Part shown: positions 17,716-28,200 of the stretch, in pieces | How positions within the stretch are numbered: position 1 is the stretch's first letter | Layout: each line of letters starts with the position of its first letter | Source of the DNA: an uncultured Aquimarina sp. | GTDB taxonomy: Bacteria > Bacteroidota > Bacteroidia > Flavobacteriales > Flavobacteriaceae | Assembly: GCA_937958985.1 (NCBI GenBank) | Contig: CALGLV010000019.1 | Coordinates: 1 to 32,310, forward strand | Length of the DNA stretch: 32,310 nt | Direction: 5' to 3' | Notes under the pieces: model-generated | What the model was told of the DNA's origin: nothing | The model's database searches: none | Seen by the model: the letters and a program-made list of their open reading frames with translations, nothing else | Translations under genes and position numbers: made by a program

Positions 17716-18498
17716 ATGAAAGCAGAAAACATCATCTCTACTAAAAATTTATCTATTGGCTATTCCAACAAACGTAATAGCAATATTTTAATTAAAAATA
17801 TAAATATCGACATTCCTAAAGGGAAACTAACAGCTATAATTGGTTTAAACGGAGCAGGAAAATCAACGTTAATTAAAACCTTAGCCAAACAACTACCTAA
17901 ATTAGGTGGAGATTTTTACGTTAATAATAAAAACGCTACTCTTTATTCTAATAATGACTGGGCTAAAAAAATATCTTGGGTACAAACAAATACAGAAACT
18001 GCCTTAAACATTACTGTCGAAGAATTTATTAGTTTAGGAAGACAGCCTTATACAAATTGGTTTGATCAACTTTCTACTACCGACATTAATATTATAAATA
18101 CTGTTATTAAAAATGCTAACTTAAAAGAACTCAGAAAAAAAAACTGTAACGAACTTAGTGATGGACAACTACAACGAGTAACTATTGCAAGAGCTTTAGC
18201 ACAAGATACCGAAGTTATTATTTTAGATGAACCTACCACTCACCTAGATATTATTAACAAAATAAGCACTTTAAATTTATTGAAAGAATTGTGTGAAACT
18301 CATGGTAAAACGATTGTATTTACGACACATGAAATAGAATTCGCACTACAAACCGCAAACTATATTTTAGGAATATCAAAAAACAATGTATTTATGAATT
18401 CTACTAAAACTACTATAAATAAAGGTATTTTAAATCAACTTTTTGAAACTGAAAACCTTGTATTTAATAAACAAACTAGTCGTTTTAGCATACGATAA
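17716..18498 (+). CDS. ABC transporter ATPase of the metal-chelate importer
   Basis: A 260-residue FepC/BtuD-type ATPase. Walker A GLNGAGKST is at 43-51, the Q-loop at SWVQTN (about 87-92), the signature LSDGQ at 147-151, Walker B VIILDEP at 167-173, the D-loop at THLD, and the H-loop in TTHEIE. All catalytic residues are intact. It closes the operon, and no hairpin terminator is visible before rplS. Confidence 0.93.
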   Translation: MKAENIISTKNLSIGYSNKRNSNILIKNINIDIPKGKLTAIIGLNGAGKSTLIKTLAKQLPKLGGDFYVNNKNATLYSNNDWAKKISWVQTNTETALNITVEEFISLGRQPYTNWFDQLSTTDINIINTVIKNANLKELRKKNCNELSDGQLQRVTIARALAQDTEVIILDEPTTHLDIINKISTLNLLKELCETHGKTIVFTTHEIEFALQTANYILGISKNNVFMNSTKTTINKGILNQLFETENLVFNKQTSRFSIR

Positions 18499-18574
18499 GG
18501 TGTTATAAATTAAGGAGTTGTTTACACATTGTTCTTTAATTGTTTATAAGTTTCTATTTAATTAAAAAAAGCAC

Positions 18575-18582
18575 TATTTTTG
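18575..18582 (+). promoter_or_regulatory. rplS promoter (-7 box)
   Basis: TATTTTTG matches TAnnTTTG and lies 72 bases before the rplS ATG. A TTTC at 18551-18554 stands where the -33 TTTG is expected. Confidence 0.6.
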
Positions 18583-18588
18583 CAAACT

Positions 18589-18653
18589 GTTAATTTAACC
18601 TCTGACGATATTCGTGAATGTTGCTTTAATTTATATTATACATTATATCCAAA
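18589..18653 (+). promoter_or_regulatory. rplS 5' leader, possible ribosomal-protein leader RNA
   Basis: The transcribed leader is about 65 bases. It contains GTTAA-T-TTAAC near the 5' end, a small stem ACGA/TCGT (18605-18608 with 18612-18615) and a longer-range AATGT/ACATT pairing near the start codon. From memory, an L19 leader motif has been proposed in flavobacteria. I cannot confirm that this matches it. Confidence 0.35.
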
Positions 18654-19004
18654 ATGGAAAACTTAATTAAATTTGTACAGGACGAATTTGTTCCTAAAAA
18701 CGAATTACCTGCATTTGCAGCCGGTGATACAATTACTGTGTATTACGAAATTAAAGAAGGTGAAAAATCAAGAACTCAGTTTTTTAGAGGTGTAGTACTT
18801 CAAAGAAGAGGTTCTGGTACTTCAGAAACTTTTACTATTCGTAAAATGTCTGGTACAATTGGTGTAGAGCGTATCTTCCCAGTTAATTTACCTGCTATTC
18901 AAAAAATTGAAATCAACAAAAGAGGTAAAGTACGTAGAGCTCGTATCTTTTACTTTAGAGAACTTACTGGTAAAAAAGCCCGTATTAAAGAAAAAAGAGG
19001 ATAA
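18654..19004 (+). CDS. rplS: 50S ribosomal protein L19
   Basis: A 116-residue ribosomal protein at the 30S/50S interface. Typical blocks are FAAGDTITVYYEIKEGEKSR, QFFRGVVLQRRGSG, TFTIRKMSGTIGVERIFPVNLP and the C-terminal RRARIFYFRELTGKKARIKEK. It is monocistronic here, with its own promoter and a terminator about 20 bases after the stop. Confidence 0.96.
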   Translation: MENLIKFVQDEFVPKNELPAFAAGDTITVYYEIKEGEKSRTQFFRGVVLQRRGSGTSETFTIRKMSGTIGVERIFPVNLPAIQKIEINKRGKVRRARIFYFRELTGKKARIKEKRG

Positions 19005-19022
19005 TTTATTTTTTCCTTATAT

Positions 19023-19050
19023 AAAAAGCCTCGTTTTAACGGGGCTTTTT
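19023..19050 (+). terminator. Terminator after rplS
   Basis: AAAAAGCCTCG (19023-19033) pairs with CGGGGCTTTTT (19040-19050) with one G-U pair, followed by more T residues. Confidence 0.85.
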
Positions 19051-19224
19051 TTGTTTTCATTTATTCTCTAATAATTAAAAAACGAAAACAGCCTAAAAAA
19101 TAGAATACTCTTAATAATTGTGCTATTATTTTCAATATTCGATAAATTCATACGGTTTTTAATCCCTAAAAACTATTAGAATATCAAAAGCAATCATTGT
19201 GATTCACAAACAAACATTATTTAA

Positions 19225-19232
19225 TATATTTG
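19225..19232 (+). promoter_or_regulatory. icd promoter (-7 box)
   Basis: TATATTTG matches TAnnTTTG, 67 bases before the ATG at 19299. A TTG lies at 19197-19199 with a spacing a little longer than usual. Confidence 0.55.
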
Positions 19233-19250
19233 CATTCGATTTTACAGTAA

Positions 19251-21524
<2,274 letters not shown>

Positions 21525-21546
21525 TACACCAATCTTTTAATATATA

Positions 21547-21580
21547 AGCACCCCTTATTCTACTTAGAATAAGGGGTGCT
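21547..21580 (+). terminator. Terminator after icd
   Basis: A 16-bp perfect stem (21547-21562 with 21565-21580) follows the stop by about 20 bases. The U-tract after it is weak (CTGTTTTA). Confidence 0.7.
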
Positions 21581-21662
21581 CTGTTTTATAAGTTTAACAA
21601 AAAATTATACGCTATAACATTTGCTTCACACTAGTTTAAGATAGTAAACCGTATATTTAATT

Positions 21663-22790
21663 ATGGAGAAATCGAATACTAATTCAGGGTTTGTTTTTAA
21701 AAAATATGAAGCTCCTAATAGCAGTATTTTTGATCAGCTATTGGAAATTTTTAAAGAACTTATTACCCATACTTCTGGTGATGTTGATGAAGCGCTAGAC
21801 TGGTTACAGCAGCTGGACAATGAATATAATATTACCACCAAAGAATATACTTTTGAAGATTTTGTAAATGAATTGAAACAAAAAGGATATTTAAAAGAAG
21901 AAATAGAACCCGATGGTAACAGCAATTTATCTATTACTGCTAAAACAGAAAGAGAGATAAGACAACGTGCCTTAAATCAAATTTTCGGCAAGCTACGTAA
22001 GTCCGGAGCTGGTAATCATAAAACTTCTAAAACAGGAGTTGGAGACGAAAAAACAGGTGAATTTAGAAATTATCAATTTGGAGATAGTTTTGAGCAAGTA
22101 TCGGTTACCGAAAGTCTTCGAAACGCTCAAATAAACAATGGAATAGCTGATGGGTTCAAACTTACCGAAGATGATTTGGTGGTTAACGAAACTAGCCATA
22201 AATCTCAAATGAGTACCGTACTAATGATTGATATTAGTCACAGTATGATTTTATACGGAGAAGACCGAATTACACCTGCCAAAAAGGTAGCAATGGCGCT
22301 TGCCGAATTAATTACTACTCGTTATCCCAAAGACACGCTAGAGATTATTGTATTTGGTAACGACTCTTGGAAAATTGACATTCAAGACCTACCCTACCTT
22401 AATGTAGGACCCTATCACACAAATACAGTTGCTGGTCTTCAATTGGCAATGGATTTGTTAAGAAGAAAACGCAATACCAACAAGCAAATATTTATGATTA
22501 CCGATGGGAAGCCAAGTTGTTTGCGCTTACCCGATGGAAATTACTACAAAAACAGTAATGGCTTAGATCAACACATCGTAAACAAATGTTATGGGATGGC
22601 GCAACAAGCTCGAAAATTACATATACCCATTACAACTTTTATGATTGCTAGAGATTCTTATTTAATGGAATTTGTTGAAAAATTCACAAAAGCCAATCAA
22701 GGAAAAGCATTTTACACAGGGCTTAAAGGTTTAGGTGAAATGATTTTTGAAGATTACGAACAAAATAGAAAAAAACGAATTAAAGGATAA
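21663..22790 (+). CDS. VWA-domain protein, partner of the MoxR-type ATPase
   Basis: A 375-residue soluble protein with an alpha-helical N-terminal half (to about 180) and a C-terminal von Willebrand A domain (about 183-370). The MIDAS metal site is intact: D190-x-S192-x-S194, Thr255 in YHTNT and D281 in MITDGKPS. There is no signal peptide or membrane segment, so it acts in the cytoplasm. It sits 20 bases upstream of a MoxR/ChlI-like AAA+ gene. In such pairs the AAA+ ring remodels or inserts cofactors into a client chosen by the VWA protein; the client here is unknown. It is sometimes annotated as a magnesium chelatase subunit, but there is no tetrapyrrole context. Confidence 0.85.
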   Translation: MEKSNTNSGFVFKKYEAPNSSIFDQLLEIFKELITHTSGDVDEALDWLQQLDNEYNITTKEYTFEDFVNELKQKGYLKEEIEPDGNSNLSITAKTEREIRQRALNQIFGKLRKSGAGNHKTSKTGVGDEKTGEFRNYQFGDSFEQVSVTESLRNAQINNGIADGFKLTEDDLVVNETSHKSQMSTVLMIDISHSMILYGEDRITPAKKVAMALAELITTRYPKDTLEIIVFGNDSWKIDIQDLPYLNVGPYHTNTVAGLQLAMDLLRRKRNTNKQIFMITDGKPSCLRLPDGNYYKNSNGLDQHIVNKCYGMAQQARKLHIPITTFMIARDSYLMEFVEKFTKANQGKAFYTGLKGLGEMIFEDYEQNRKKRIKG

Positions 22791-22810
22791 ACTATTCTTA
22801 AATACAACAT

Positions 22811-24274
22811 ATGGAATACATACAGTTAAAAACTTTAGGAGATTTAAAATCATCAGGATACATTTCAAAAAGCATTAAAGATGAATTAAGAGATAATTTA
22901 TCTTTCAGAATAAAAAATAAAATTCCTTCTTTTGAAGGCGTACACGGTTATGAAAATACGGTAATCCCTCAATTGGAAAGAGCTCTATTATCACGACACA
23001 ATATCAATTTACTAGGGCTTCGTGGGCAAGCGAAAACACGTTTAGCAAGGCAAATGGTAAATTTACTCGACGAATATATTCCTGTCGTTGAAAGCTCTGA
23101 AATTAATGATGATCCTTTGAATCCGATTTCAAGATTTGCCATTGAACTTATTCAAGAAAAAGGTGATTTAACCCCAATTACCTGGCTGCACCGTACTGAT
23201 AGGTTTGCCGAAAAATTAGCAACTCCCGATGTTACAGTAGCCGATATCATAGGCGATGTAGATCCTATAAAAGCTGCAAATTTAAAACTATCGTATGCCG
23301 ATGATAGAGTGATTCACTATGGTATGATTCCGCGTGCCAATCGTTGTATTTTCGTAATTAATGAATTGCCCGATTTACAAGCACGTATTCAAGTAGCTTT
23401 ATTTAATATCCTTCAAGAAGGAGATATTCAAATTAGAGGATTTAAACTACGTATGAATTTAGACATGCAATTTGTGTTTACTGCAAACCCTGAAGATTAT
23501 ACTAATAGAGGAAGTATAATTACTCCGCTGAAAGATCGTATCGGTTCGCAAATTTTGACGCATTATCCAGAAAATATTGAAATTGCCAAAACAATAACCG
23601 AACAAGAAGCTAAATTAGGAACTAGCCAAAAAGAAAATATTTATGTTCCTGAATTGGCAAAATATTTAATAGAACAAATTGCTTTTGAAGCTCGAAAAAG
23701 TGAATATGTAGATGTAAAAAGTGGTGTTAGTGCCCGATTTAGCATTACCGCTTTCGAAAATTTACTAAGTACAGCCGAGCTTCGTATGTTAATCTCTGGA
23801 GAAAAAAAAACCAGTGTACGCCTGGGCGATTTCATGGGTGTGATTCCTGCAATCAATGGTAAAATAGAATTGGTATATGAAGGAGAACAAGAAGGTGCGG
23901 CATCAGTTGCCCAAATACTTATTCAAAATAGTATTAAAACTTTGTTTACCGAATATTTCCCTAAAATTGAAAAATTAGAACATAAAGATGCTGTTAGCCC
24001 TTATGACGAAATAATAGCTTGGTTTTTCGATGGTACAGGTTTTGAATTACCAAACGATTTAGAAACCGAAGATTACCAACAGCAATTAGAAATGATTCCC
24101 TCGCTTGATGCATTGATTGAAAAACATCAGCCAGACTCTAAAGCTGAAGACAAATATTTTTTAAAAGAATTTATACTTTGGGCTTTAGTAGAATTTAAAA
24201 AACTAAGTAAACAAGAAATTAAAGATGGATTTCAATTCCAAGATGTGTTTAGAAATTATATAGATAGAATTTAA
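22811..24274 (+). CDS. MoxR/ChlI-like AAA+ ATPase
   Basis: A 487-residue AAA+ protein of the group loosely labelled 'magnesium chelatase subunit I' or 'sigma-54 interacting'. Walker A is GLRGQAKT (69-76), the G-x-x-G-x-A-K-T form of MoxR proteins. Walker B reads CIFVINELPDL, with Asn184 where Asp is normal and Glu185 kept. Sensor 1 is in FTANPEDYTNRG (N226), and an arginine finger is likely at R243 in LKDRIGSQ. The C-terminal half contains a helical lid and a long acidic helical tail. It pairs with the VWA gene upstream, forming a two-gene operon ended by the 24317-24349 hairpin. Confidence 0.87.
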   Translation: MEYIQLKTLGDLKSSGYISKSIKDELRDNLSFRIKNKIPSFEGVHGYENTVIPQLERALLSRHNINLLGLRGQAKTRLARQMVNLLDEYIPVVESSEINDDPLNPISRFAIELIQEKGDLTPITWLHRTDRFAEKLATPDVTVADIIGDVDPIKAANLKLSYADDRVIHYGMIPRANRCIFVINELPDLQARIQVALFNILQEGDIQIRGFKLRMNLDMQFVFTANPEDYTNRGSIITPLKDRIGSQILTHYPENIEIAKTITEQEAKLGTSQKENIYVPELAKYLIEQIAFEARKSEYVDVKSGVSARFSITAFENLLSTAELRMLISGEKKTSVRLGDFMGVIPAINGKIELVYEGEQEGAASVAQILIQNSIKTLFTEYFPKIEKLEHKDAVSPYDEIIAWFFDGTGFELPNDLETEDYQQQLEMIPSLDALIEKHQPDSKAEDKYFLKEFILWALVEFKKLSKQEIKDGFQFQDVFRNYIDRI

Positions 24275-24316
24275 TATACTTTCTAATATTCAAAAATTGA
24301 ACATTAAAATTTAAAC

Positions 24317-24349
24317 AAAAAAAAGAGCGCAAATTGCGCTCTTTTTTTT
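24317..24349. terminator. Bidirectional terminator between the AAA+ gene and yceI
   Basis: A8-GAGCGCAA (24317-24332) pairs with TTGCGCTC-T8 (24334-24349). T-tracts on both strands serve the convergent genes. Confidence 0.9.
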
Positions 24350-24368
24350 TAAAATAATAAGTAATTAA

Positions 24369-25019
24369 TTATTTTGTAGCTACTACAGAAATCTTAATCC
24401 CTACATTATCTTTTATAAGGTAATCTCCTAATTTAGCTGGATCCGCAAATTTACCTGAATTGTATTTAAGGTTGAATTCAGTACGATCTATAGTAAATTC
24501 TTCACTCGTAATAGTTGCCGAGTTTCCTGCTATGTTTACTGAAGCTGGAAATTCAATATTCTTTTTAACTCCTTTTACAGTTAAGTTACCAGCAATAATA
24601 GTTTTACCATCTTTCTCGTTAACACTTGTAATTTGAAAAGCAGCACTTGGATATTTTGCAACATCAAAAAAGTCTTCTGCTTTTAAATGCCCAATTAATT
24701 TTCCGTTATTTTCATCATCAGCTGGAATATCTAAACATTTAATAGTGTTGATATCAAAAATAAAGTTTCCGCCTACAAGTTTTCCTCCCTTTGCATTTAA
24801 TACCCCTGCAGAAGCATTAATAGTTCCATTATGTCCTCCTACAATTTTGTCTGCATCCCAAGAAACCGTAGTTTTTGAAGCTATTGCTTTAAATGTTTCT
24901 GCAGCAGCTACAGTTTCAACCGCCTTAGCTTCACTTGTTTTTGTTTTATCATTTTTACAAGACACCATTCCTAGTGTTAATAAAGCTAAAGAAATAGCTT
25001 TGATTGCAATATTTTTCAT
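24369..25019 (-). CDS. YceI-family lipoprotein
   Basis: A 216-residue lipoprotein with a signal ending at Cys21 (TLGMVSC), a Thr/Ala/Glu-rich linker, and a YceI domain from about residue 42. The domain is a lipocalin-like barrel that binds isoprenoid or other lipids in characterised relatives. Visible blocks are TTVSWDADKIVGGHNGTIN, FDINTIKCLDI, HLKAEDFFDVAKYPSAAFQIT, GNLTVKGVKKNIEFPASV and the final VGIKISVVATK. Its own function is unknown. It has a consensus promoter upstream. Confidence 0.9.
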   Translation of the reverse strand: MKNIAIKAISLALLTLGMVSCKNDKTKTSEAKAVETVAAAETFKAIASKTTVSWDADKIVGGHNGTINASAGVLNAKGGKLVGGNFIFDINTIKCLDIPADDENNGKLIGHLKAEDFFDVAKYPSAAFQITSVNEKDGKTIIAGNLTVKGVKKNIEFPASVNIAGNSATITSEEFTIDRTEFNLKYNSGKFADPAKLGDYLIKDNVGIKISVVATK

Positions 25020-25050
25020 AATTATTTAATTTTGGTTATAAATTATACTT

Positions 25051-25058
25051 CAAAAGTA
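25051..25058 (-). promoter_or_regulatory. yceI promoter (-7 box)
   Basis: On the minus strand TACTTTTG matches TAnnTTTG, 31 bases before the ATG. No clear -33 element is seen. A 14-base palindrome lies just upstream and could be an operator. Confidence 0.6.
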
Positions 25059-25294
25059 TCCTAATTTTAACGATTGTTTTCTTAAAAAAGTATTAATACT
25101 TCCGTGTATTTTTTTTTAAATCAGGAATTCATACTCCGCTTAGTCTCCTCTGAAATTTGTAATTACAAAAAACATTATTATTTTCTTTAGGGCTTAATAG
25201 CACTACTGAAATGGTGCTAATTATTTAAATAGTTAACTCAAATTGACAAACTTTATACTTAAATATGGGGTTAATTAAAATATCCTGTGACATG

Positions 25295-25326
25295 TTGGCA
25301 TACATTATGAAATGGCGTTACTTTTG
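25295..25326 (+). promoter_or_regulatory. grpE-dnaJ promoter
   Basis: TTGGCA (25295-25300) is followed after about 18 bases by TACTTTTG (25319-25326), a full -33/-7 pair for the Bacteroidetes primary sigma factor. Leader length is about 31 bases. Confidence 0.7.
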
Positions 25327-25363
25327 CACTTCTAAAACAAAGTTTTAAATACCACTTATTACG

Positions 25364-25933
25364 ATGAGTACAAAAGATAACGCAGAAGAAATAGTAAACG
25401 ATACTACGGTTAACAACGAACAAGAAAACAACACTGAAAAAGAGACTGTTGAAGAAACTTCGAAAGAACCTGTAGAAGAAAAAGACGAACTAACGCTAAC
25501 TCAAGAAGCTTTAGCAACTGAAAAAGACAAATTTTTACGTCTTTTTGCTGAATTTGAAAATTATAAAAAACGTACCTCAAAAGAGCGTATCGAATTATTC
25601 AAAACAGCTGGGCAAGATGTTTTACAATCAATATTACCTGTTTTAGACGATTTAGACAGAGCTAAAAAAGTAATCGAAAATTCAGAAGACGAAGCTGTAA
25701 AAGAAGGAATCAATTTAATTCATGATAAATTAAAAAACACCTTAAAATCTAAAAGTTTAGAAGAAGTTGAAGTTAAAGCGGGTGATGCTTTTAACGCAGA
25801 TTTACATGAAGCAATAACTCAAATACCTGCTCCAAACGAAGATTTAAAAGGTAAAATTATTGATGTTATTGAAAAAGGATACAAATTAGGAGATAAAATT
25901 ATTCGTTTCCCTAAAGTAGTTACAGGAAACTAA
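25364..25933 (+). CDS. grpE: Nucleotide exchange factor GrpE
   Basis: A 189-residue co-chaperone that releases ADP from DnaK. The N-terminus (1-45) is a disordered Glu/Thr-rich tail. A long helix follows (EKDKFLRLFAEFENYKKRTSKER), then the four-helix and beta-wing domain with VLPVLDDLDRA-type sequence, FNADLHEAITQIPAPNEDLKGKIIDVIEKGYKLGDKIIRFPKV (cited as blocks) and a final VVTGN. It is the first gene of the grpE-dnaJ operon, 12 bases before dnaJ. Confidence 0.96.
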   Translation: MSTKDNAEEIVNDTTVNNEQENNTEKETVEETSKEPVEEKDELTLTQEALATEKDKFLRLFAEFENYKKRTSKERIELFKTAGQDVLQSILPVLDDLDRAKKVIENSEDEAVKEGINLIHDKLKNTLKSKSLEEVEVKAGDAFNADLHEAITQIPAPNEDLKGKIIDVIEKGYKLGDKIIRFPKVVTGN

Positions 25934-25945
25934 TTTTAAAAAACT

Positions 25946-27067
25946 ATGAAAGAAGATTTTTACGATATACTAGGCATTTCAAAAAATGCTACGGCTGCTG
26001 AAATTAAGAAAGCTTACCGAAAAAAAGCAATTGAATTTCACCCTGACAAAAACCCTGGTGATACTGTAGCCGAAGAAAATTTCAAAAAAGCTGCTGAAGC
26101 TTATGAAATTTTAAGTAATGCCGACAAAAAAGTACGTTATGACCAGTACGGACACCAAGCCTTTGAAAATGGCGGCGGTGGCGGCGGCAGAGGCGGCTTT
26201 GGAGGTATGGATATGGACGACATATTTAGCCAATTTGGAGATATCTTTGGAGGCGGTGGCTTCGGAGGCGGCGGCGGATTTGGCGGTGGCGGACAACGCA
26301 GAGTCAAAGGAAGTAATATGCGAATTCGTGTAAAGCTTACGCTAGAAGAAATTGCTGAAGGTGTAGAAAAGAAAGTTAAAGTAAAACGTAAAGTTCAGGC
26401 TAAAGGTACTACTTACAAAACTTGTAGCACATGTAACGGATCGGGACAAGTGGTTCGAATTACCAATACAATACTAGGACGCATGCAAACTGCTGCTCCT
26501 TGTAATGTTTGTGGGGGTGCGGGTCAACAAATAGATAAAAAACCTAGTGGTGCCGACTCACAAGGACTTATTGTAGAAGAAGAAACAGTAACTATTAAAA
26601 TACCTGCAGGTGTTCAAGATGGCATGCAACTTAAAGTTTCTGGTAAAGGAAATGAAGCTCCCGGAAACGGAATTGCTGGAGATCTATTAGTAGCTATTGA
26701 GGAGTTAGATCACGATGAGTTACAACGTGAAGGAGATAATTTACATTACGACTTATATGTAAGTATTTCCGACGCTGTATTAGGTACTTCTAAAGAAATA
26801 CAAACTGTTACAGGAAAAGTACGTATCAAAATTGAAGAAGGTGTGCAAAGTGGAAAAATACTTCGCTTACGCGGAAAAGGAATTCCAAGTATTAACGGTT
26901 ATGGTAAAGGTGACTTACTAGTACATGTTAGCGTTTGGACTCCTAAAACACTAACAAAAGAACAAAGAGATTTCTTTGAAAAAATGAAAGAAGATACTCA
27001 CTTCACCCCTCATCCAGAGAAAAGTGACAAATCATTTTTTGAAAAAGTTAAAGACATGTTCTCTTAA
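25946..27067 (+). CDS. dnaJ: Chaperone DnaJ (Hsp40), flavobacterial form with one zinc site
   Basis: A 373-residue Hsp40 that delivers substrates to DnaK and stimulates its ATPase. The J domain is at 4-68 with HPD at 32-34. A Gly/Phe-rich segment spans 76-116, and substrate-binding domains CTD I and II are intact through the C-terminus (KSDKSFFEKVKDMFS). Only two CxxCxGxG repeats exist (C160/C163 and C186/C189). The first and fourth repeats of a normal type A DnaJ are replaced by Cys-free sequence (about 145-152 and 200-207). So zinc site 1 is absent and zinc site 2 is kept. I believe this is shared by flavobacterial DnaJ, from memory. Confidence 0.95.
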   Translation: MKEDFYDILGISKNATAAEIKKAYRKKAIEFHPDKNPGDTVAEENFKKAAEAYEILSNADKKVRYDQYGHQAFENGGGGGGRGGFGGMDMDDIFSQFGDIFGGGGFGGGGGFGGGGQRRVKGSNMRIRVKLTLEEIAEGVEKKVKVKRKVQAKGTTYKTCSTCNGSGQVVRITNTILGRMQTAAPCNVCGGAGQQIDKKPSGADSQGLIVEEETVTIKIPAGVQDGMQLKVSGKGNEAPGNGIAGDLLVAIEELDHDELQREGDNLHYDLYVSISDAVLGTSKEIQTVTGKVRIKIEEGVQSGKILRLRGKGIPSINGYGKGDLLVHVSVWTPKTLTKEQRDFFEKMKEDTHFTPHPEKSDKSFFEKVKDMFS

Positions 27068-27102
27068 TTACAAGATAAGTTAGTTTTTTTAACTATATTT
27101 GA

Positions 27103-27137
27103 GAAAACCACTTGTTAACTCAAGTGATTTTCTTTTT
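27103..27137 (+). terminator. Terminator after dnaJ
   Basis: GAAAACCACTTG (27103-27114) pairs with CAAGTGATTTTC (27121-27132) with one mismatch, and TTTTT follows at 27133-27137. Confidence 0.75.
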
Positions 27138-27238
27138 CATAGCAATTTTTTTCCCATCCTATTCGTAAGTTTAGGGTGGGTTTTGCTTTTATATAGTATT
27201 TAACTAAGCCATTTCAAATAATAGTTATATTTAGACAA

Positions 27239-28138
27239 ATGATACGCTCTCAAGAAAAAGAACCCATCACAGAACAAATCATTGTTACTTTAGACGAGAA
27301 CATTTGGCAAAACTTACTCTATATATTAAATTATAAAATTTTCGAGAGTACCGACCACAAAATAAGCATCTCTTTACTATCTATAATTGTAATTATTTGT
27401 GCTTTTATACTCACTAGAATAACCCTGAAATTTGTTACCAAAATTGTAACTAATCGGCTACAGCCAGAAAATAGAATTAAGTTTAAATCTATTTTTTCTT
27501 TTTCCAAATACATAATCTATGCTTTAGTCTCAATAATCGTTTTTCAAAGTTTAGGTATTAATTTCACCCCGCTATTAATTGCCTCCTCTGCCCTATTGGT
27601 TGGTGTAGGTTTGGCGCTTCAAACTTTTTTTCAAGATATCCTTTCGGGTATATTTATTTTAATTGATCAAACGGTTAAAGTTGGTGATGTTATAGAGTTA
27701 GATGGTAAAGTAGGTAGGGTAGTAAATATTAAATTACGAACTACAAGGGCGGTTACTATCGACAATAAAGTAATGATTATTCCCAATCATCAATACTTAA
27801 CAAACAGTTTATACAATTGGACGCAAAACGGGAACCTTACCCGTGACTCAATCGCTGTTGGTGTCGCTTACGGCAGTGATACACAACTTGTAAAAAAAAT
27901 ACTTCTTGAAGCGGTTAATCAACACCCAAGTGTTTTAAAACATCCGCAACCAATGGTACTTTTCGAAAATTTTGGAGATAGCTCGCTAGAATTTAAAATT
28001 GTATATACAATTAACGATAGTTTTAAAGGTATTATTCCCCAAAGTGATATTCGATTTAAAATCGACGAACTTTTTAGAGCTAATAATATTGAAATTCCTT
28101 TCCCGCAAAGGGTAGTTACTATAAAAAAGGAGGGCTAA
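27239..28138 (+). CDS. MscS-family mechanosensitive channel
   Basis: A 299-residue inner-membrane channel that releases solutes on hypo-osmotic shock. There are three hydrophobic helices (about 42-62, 86-106 and 110-140). The pore helix carries SALLVGVGLALQTFFQDILSG, the Gly/Ala-rich MscS TM3. The beta domain follows with GDVIELDGKVGRVVNIKLRTT and MIIPNHQYLTNSLYNW, then the alpha/beta C-terminal cage. An N-terminal cytoplasmic tail of about 40 residues is normal for short family members. TATATTTA just upstream is one base off the -7 consensus. Confidence 0.93.
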   Translation: MIRSQEKEPITEQIIVTLDENIWQNLLYILNYKIFESTDHKISISLLSIIVIICAFILTRITLKFVTKIVTNRLQPENRIKFKSIFSFSKYIIYALVSIIVFQSLGINFTPLLIASSALLVGVGLALQTFFQDILSGIFILIDQTVKVGDVIELDGKVGRVVNIKLRTTRAVTIDNKVMIIPNHQYLTNSLYNWTQNGNLTRDSIAVGVAYGSDTQLVKKILLEAVNQHPSVLKHPQPMVLFENFGDSSLEFKIVYTINDSFKGIIPQSDIRFKIDELFRANNIEIPFPQRVVTIKKEG

Positions 28139-28200
28139 AATTACTATTAATAAAAGGTTTATTTTATATTGTAAGTAACTTATAAACAGAACCCCTTTTT

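Larger units (their letters stand above)
25020..25363. other. Intergenic region between divergent yceI and grpE
   Basis: These 344 bases hold no convincing reading frame. They carry the yceI promoter (25051-25058, minus), the grpE promoter (25295-25326, plus), a perfect 14-base palindrome AAGTATTAATACTT (25088-25101) about 30 bases upstream of the yceI -7 box, and a 6-bp inverted repeat TAGCAC/GTGCTA (25198-25203, 25214-25219). No CIRCE heat-shock operator was found before grpE. Confidence 0.6.

Noticed and set aside
21663..24274. Labelling the VWA/AAA+ pair as magnesium chelatase
   Set aside because: The H subunit and any tetrapyrrole genes are absent, and the sequences fit MoxR-type pairs better.
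26171..26295. GGC/GGA-rich stretch that looks like a tandem repeat
   Set aside because: It encodes the Gly/Phe-rich linker of DnaJ; low-complexity coding sequence, not a mobile or CRISPR repeat.
27094..27101. TATATTTG directly before the dnaJ terminator
   Set aside because: It matches the -7 word, but the hairpin follows at once and the next gene is 138 bases away; no -33 element is visible. Chance in AT-rich DNA is likely.
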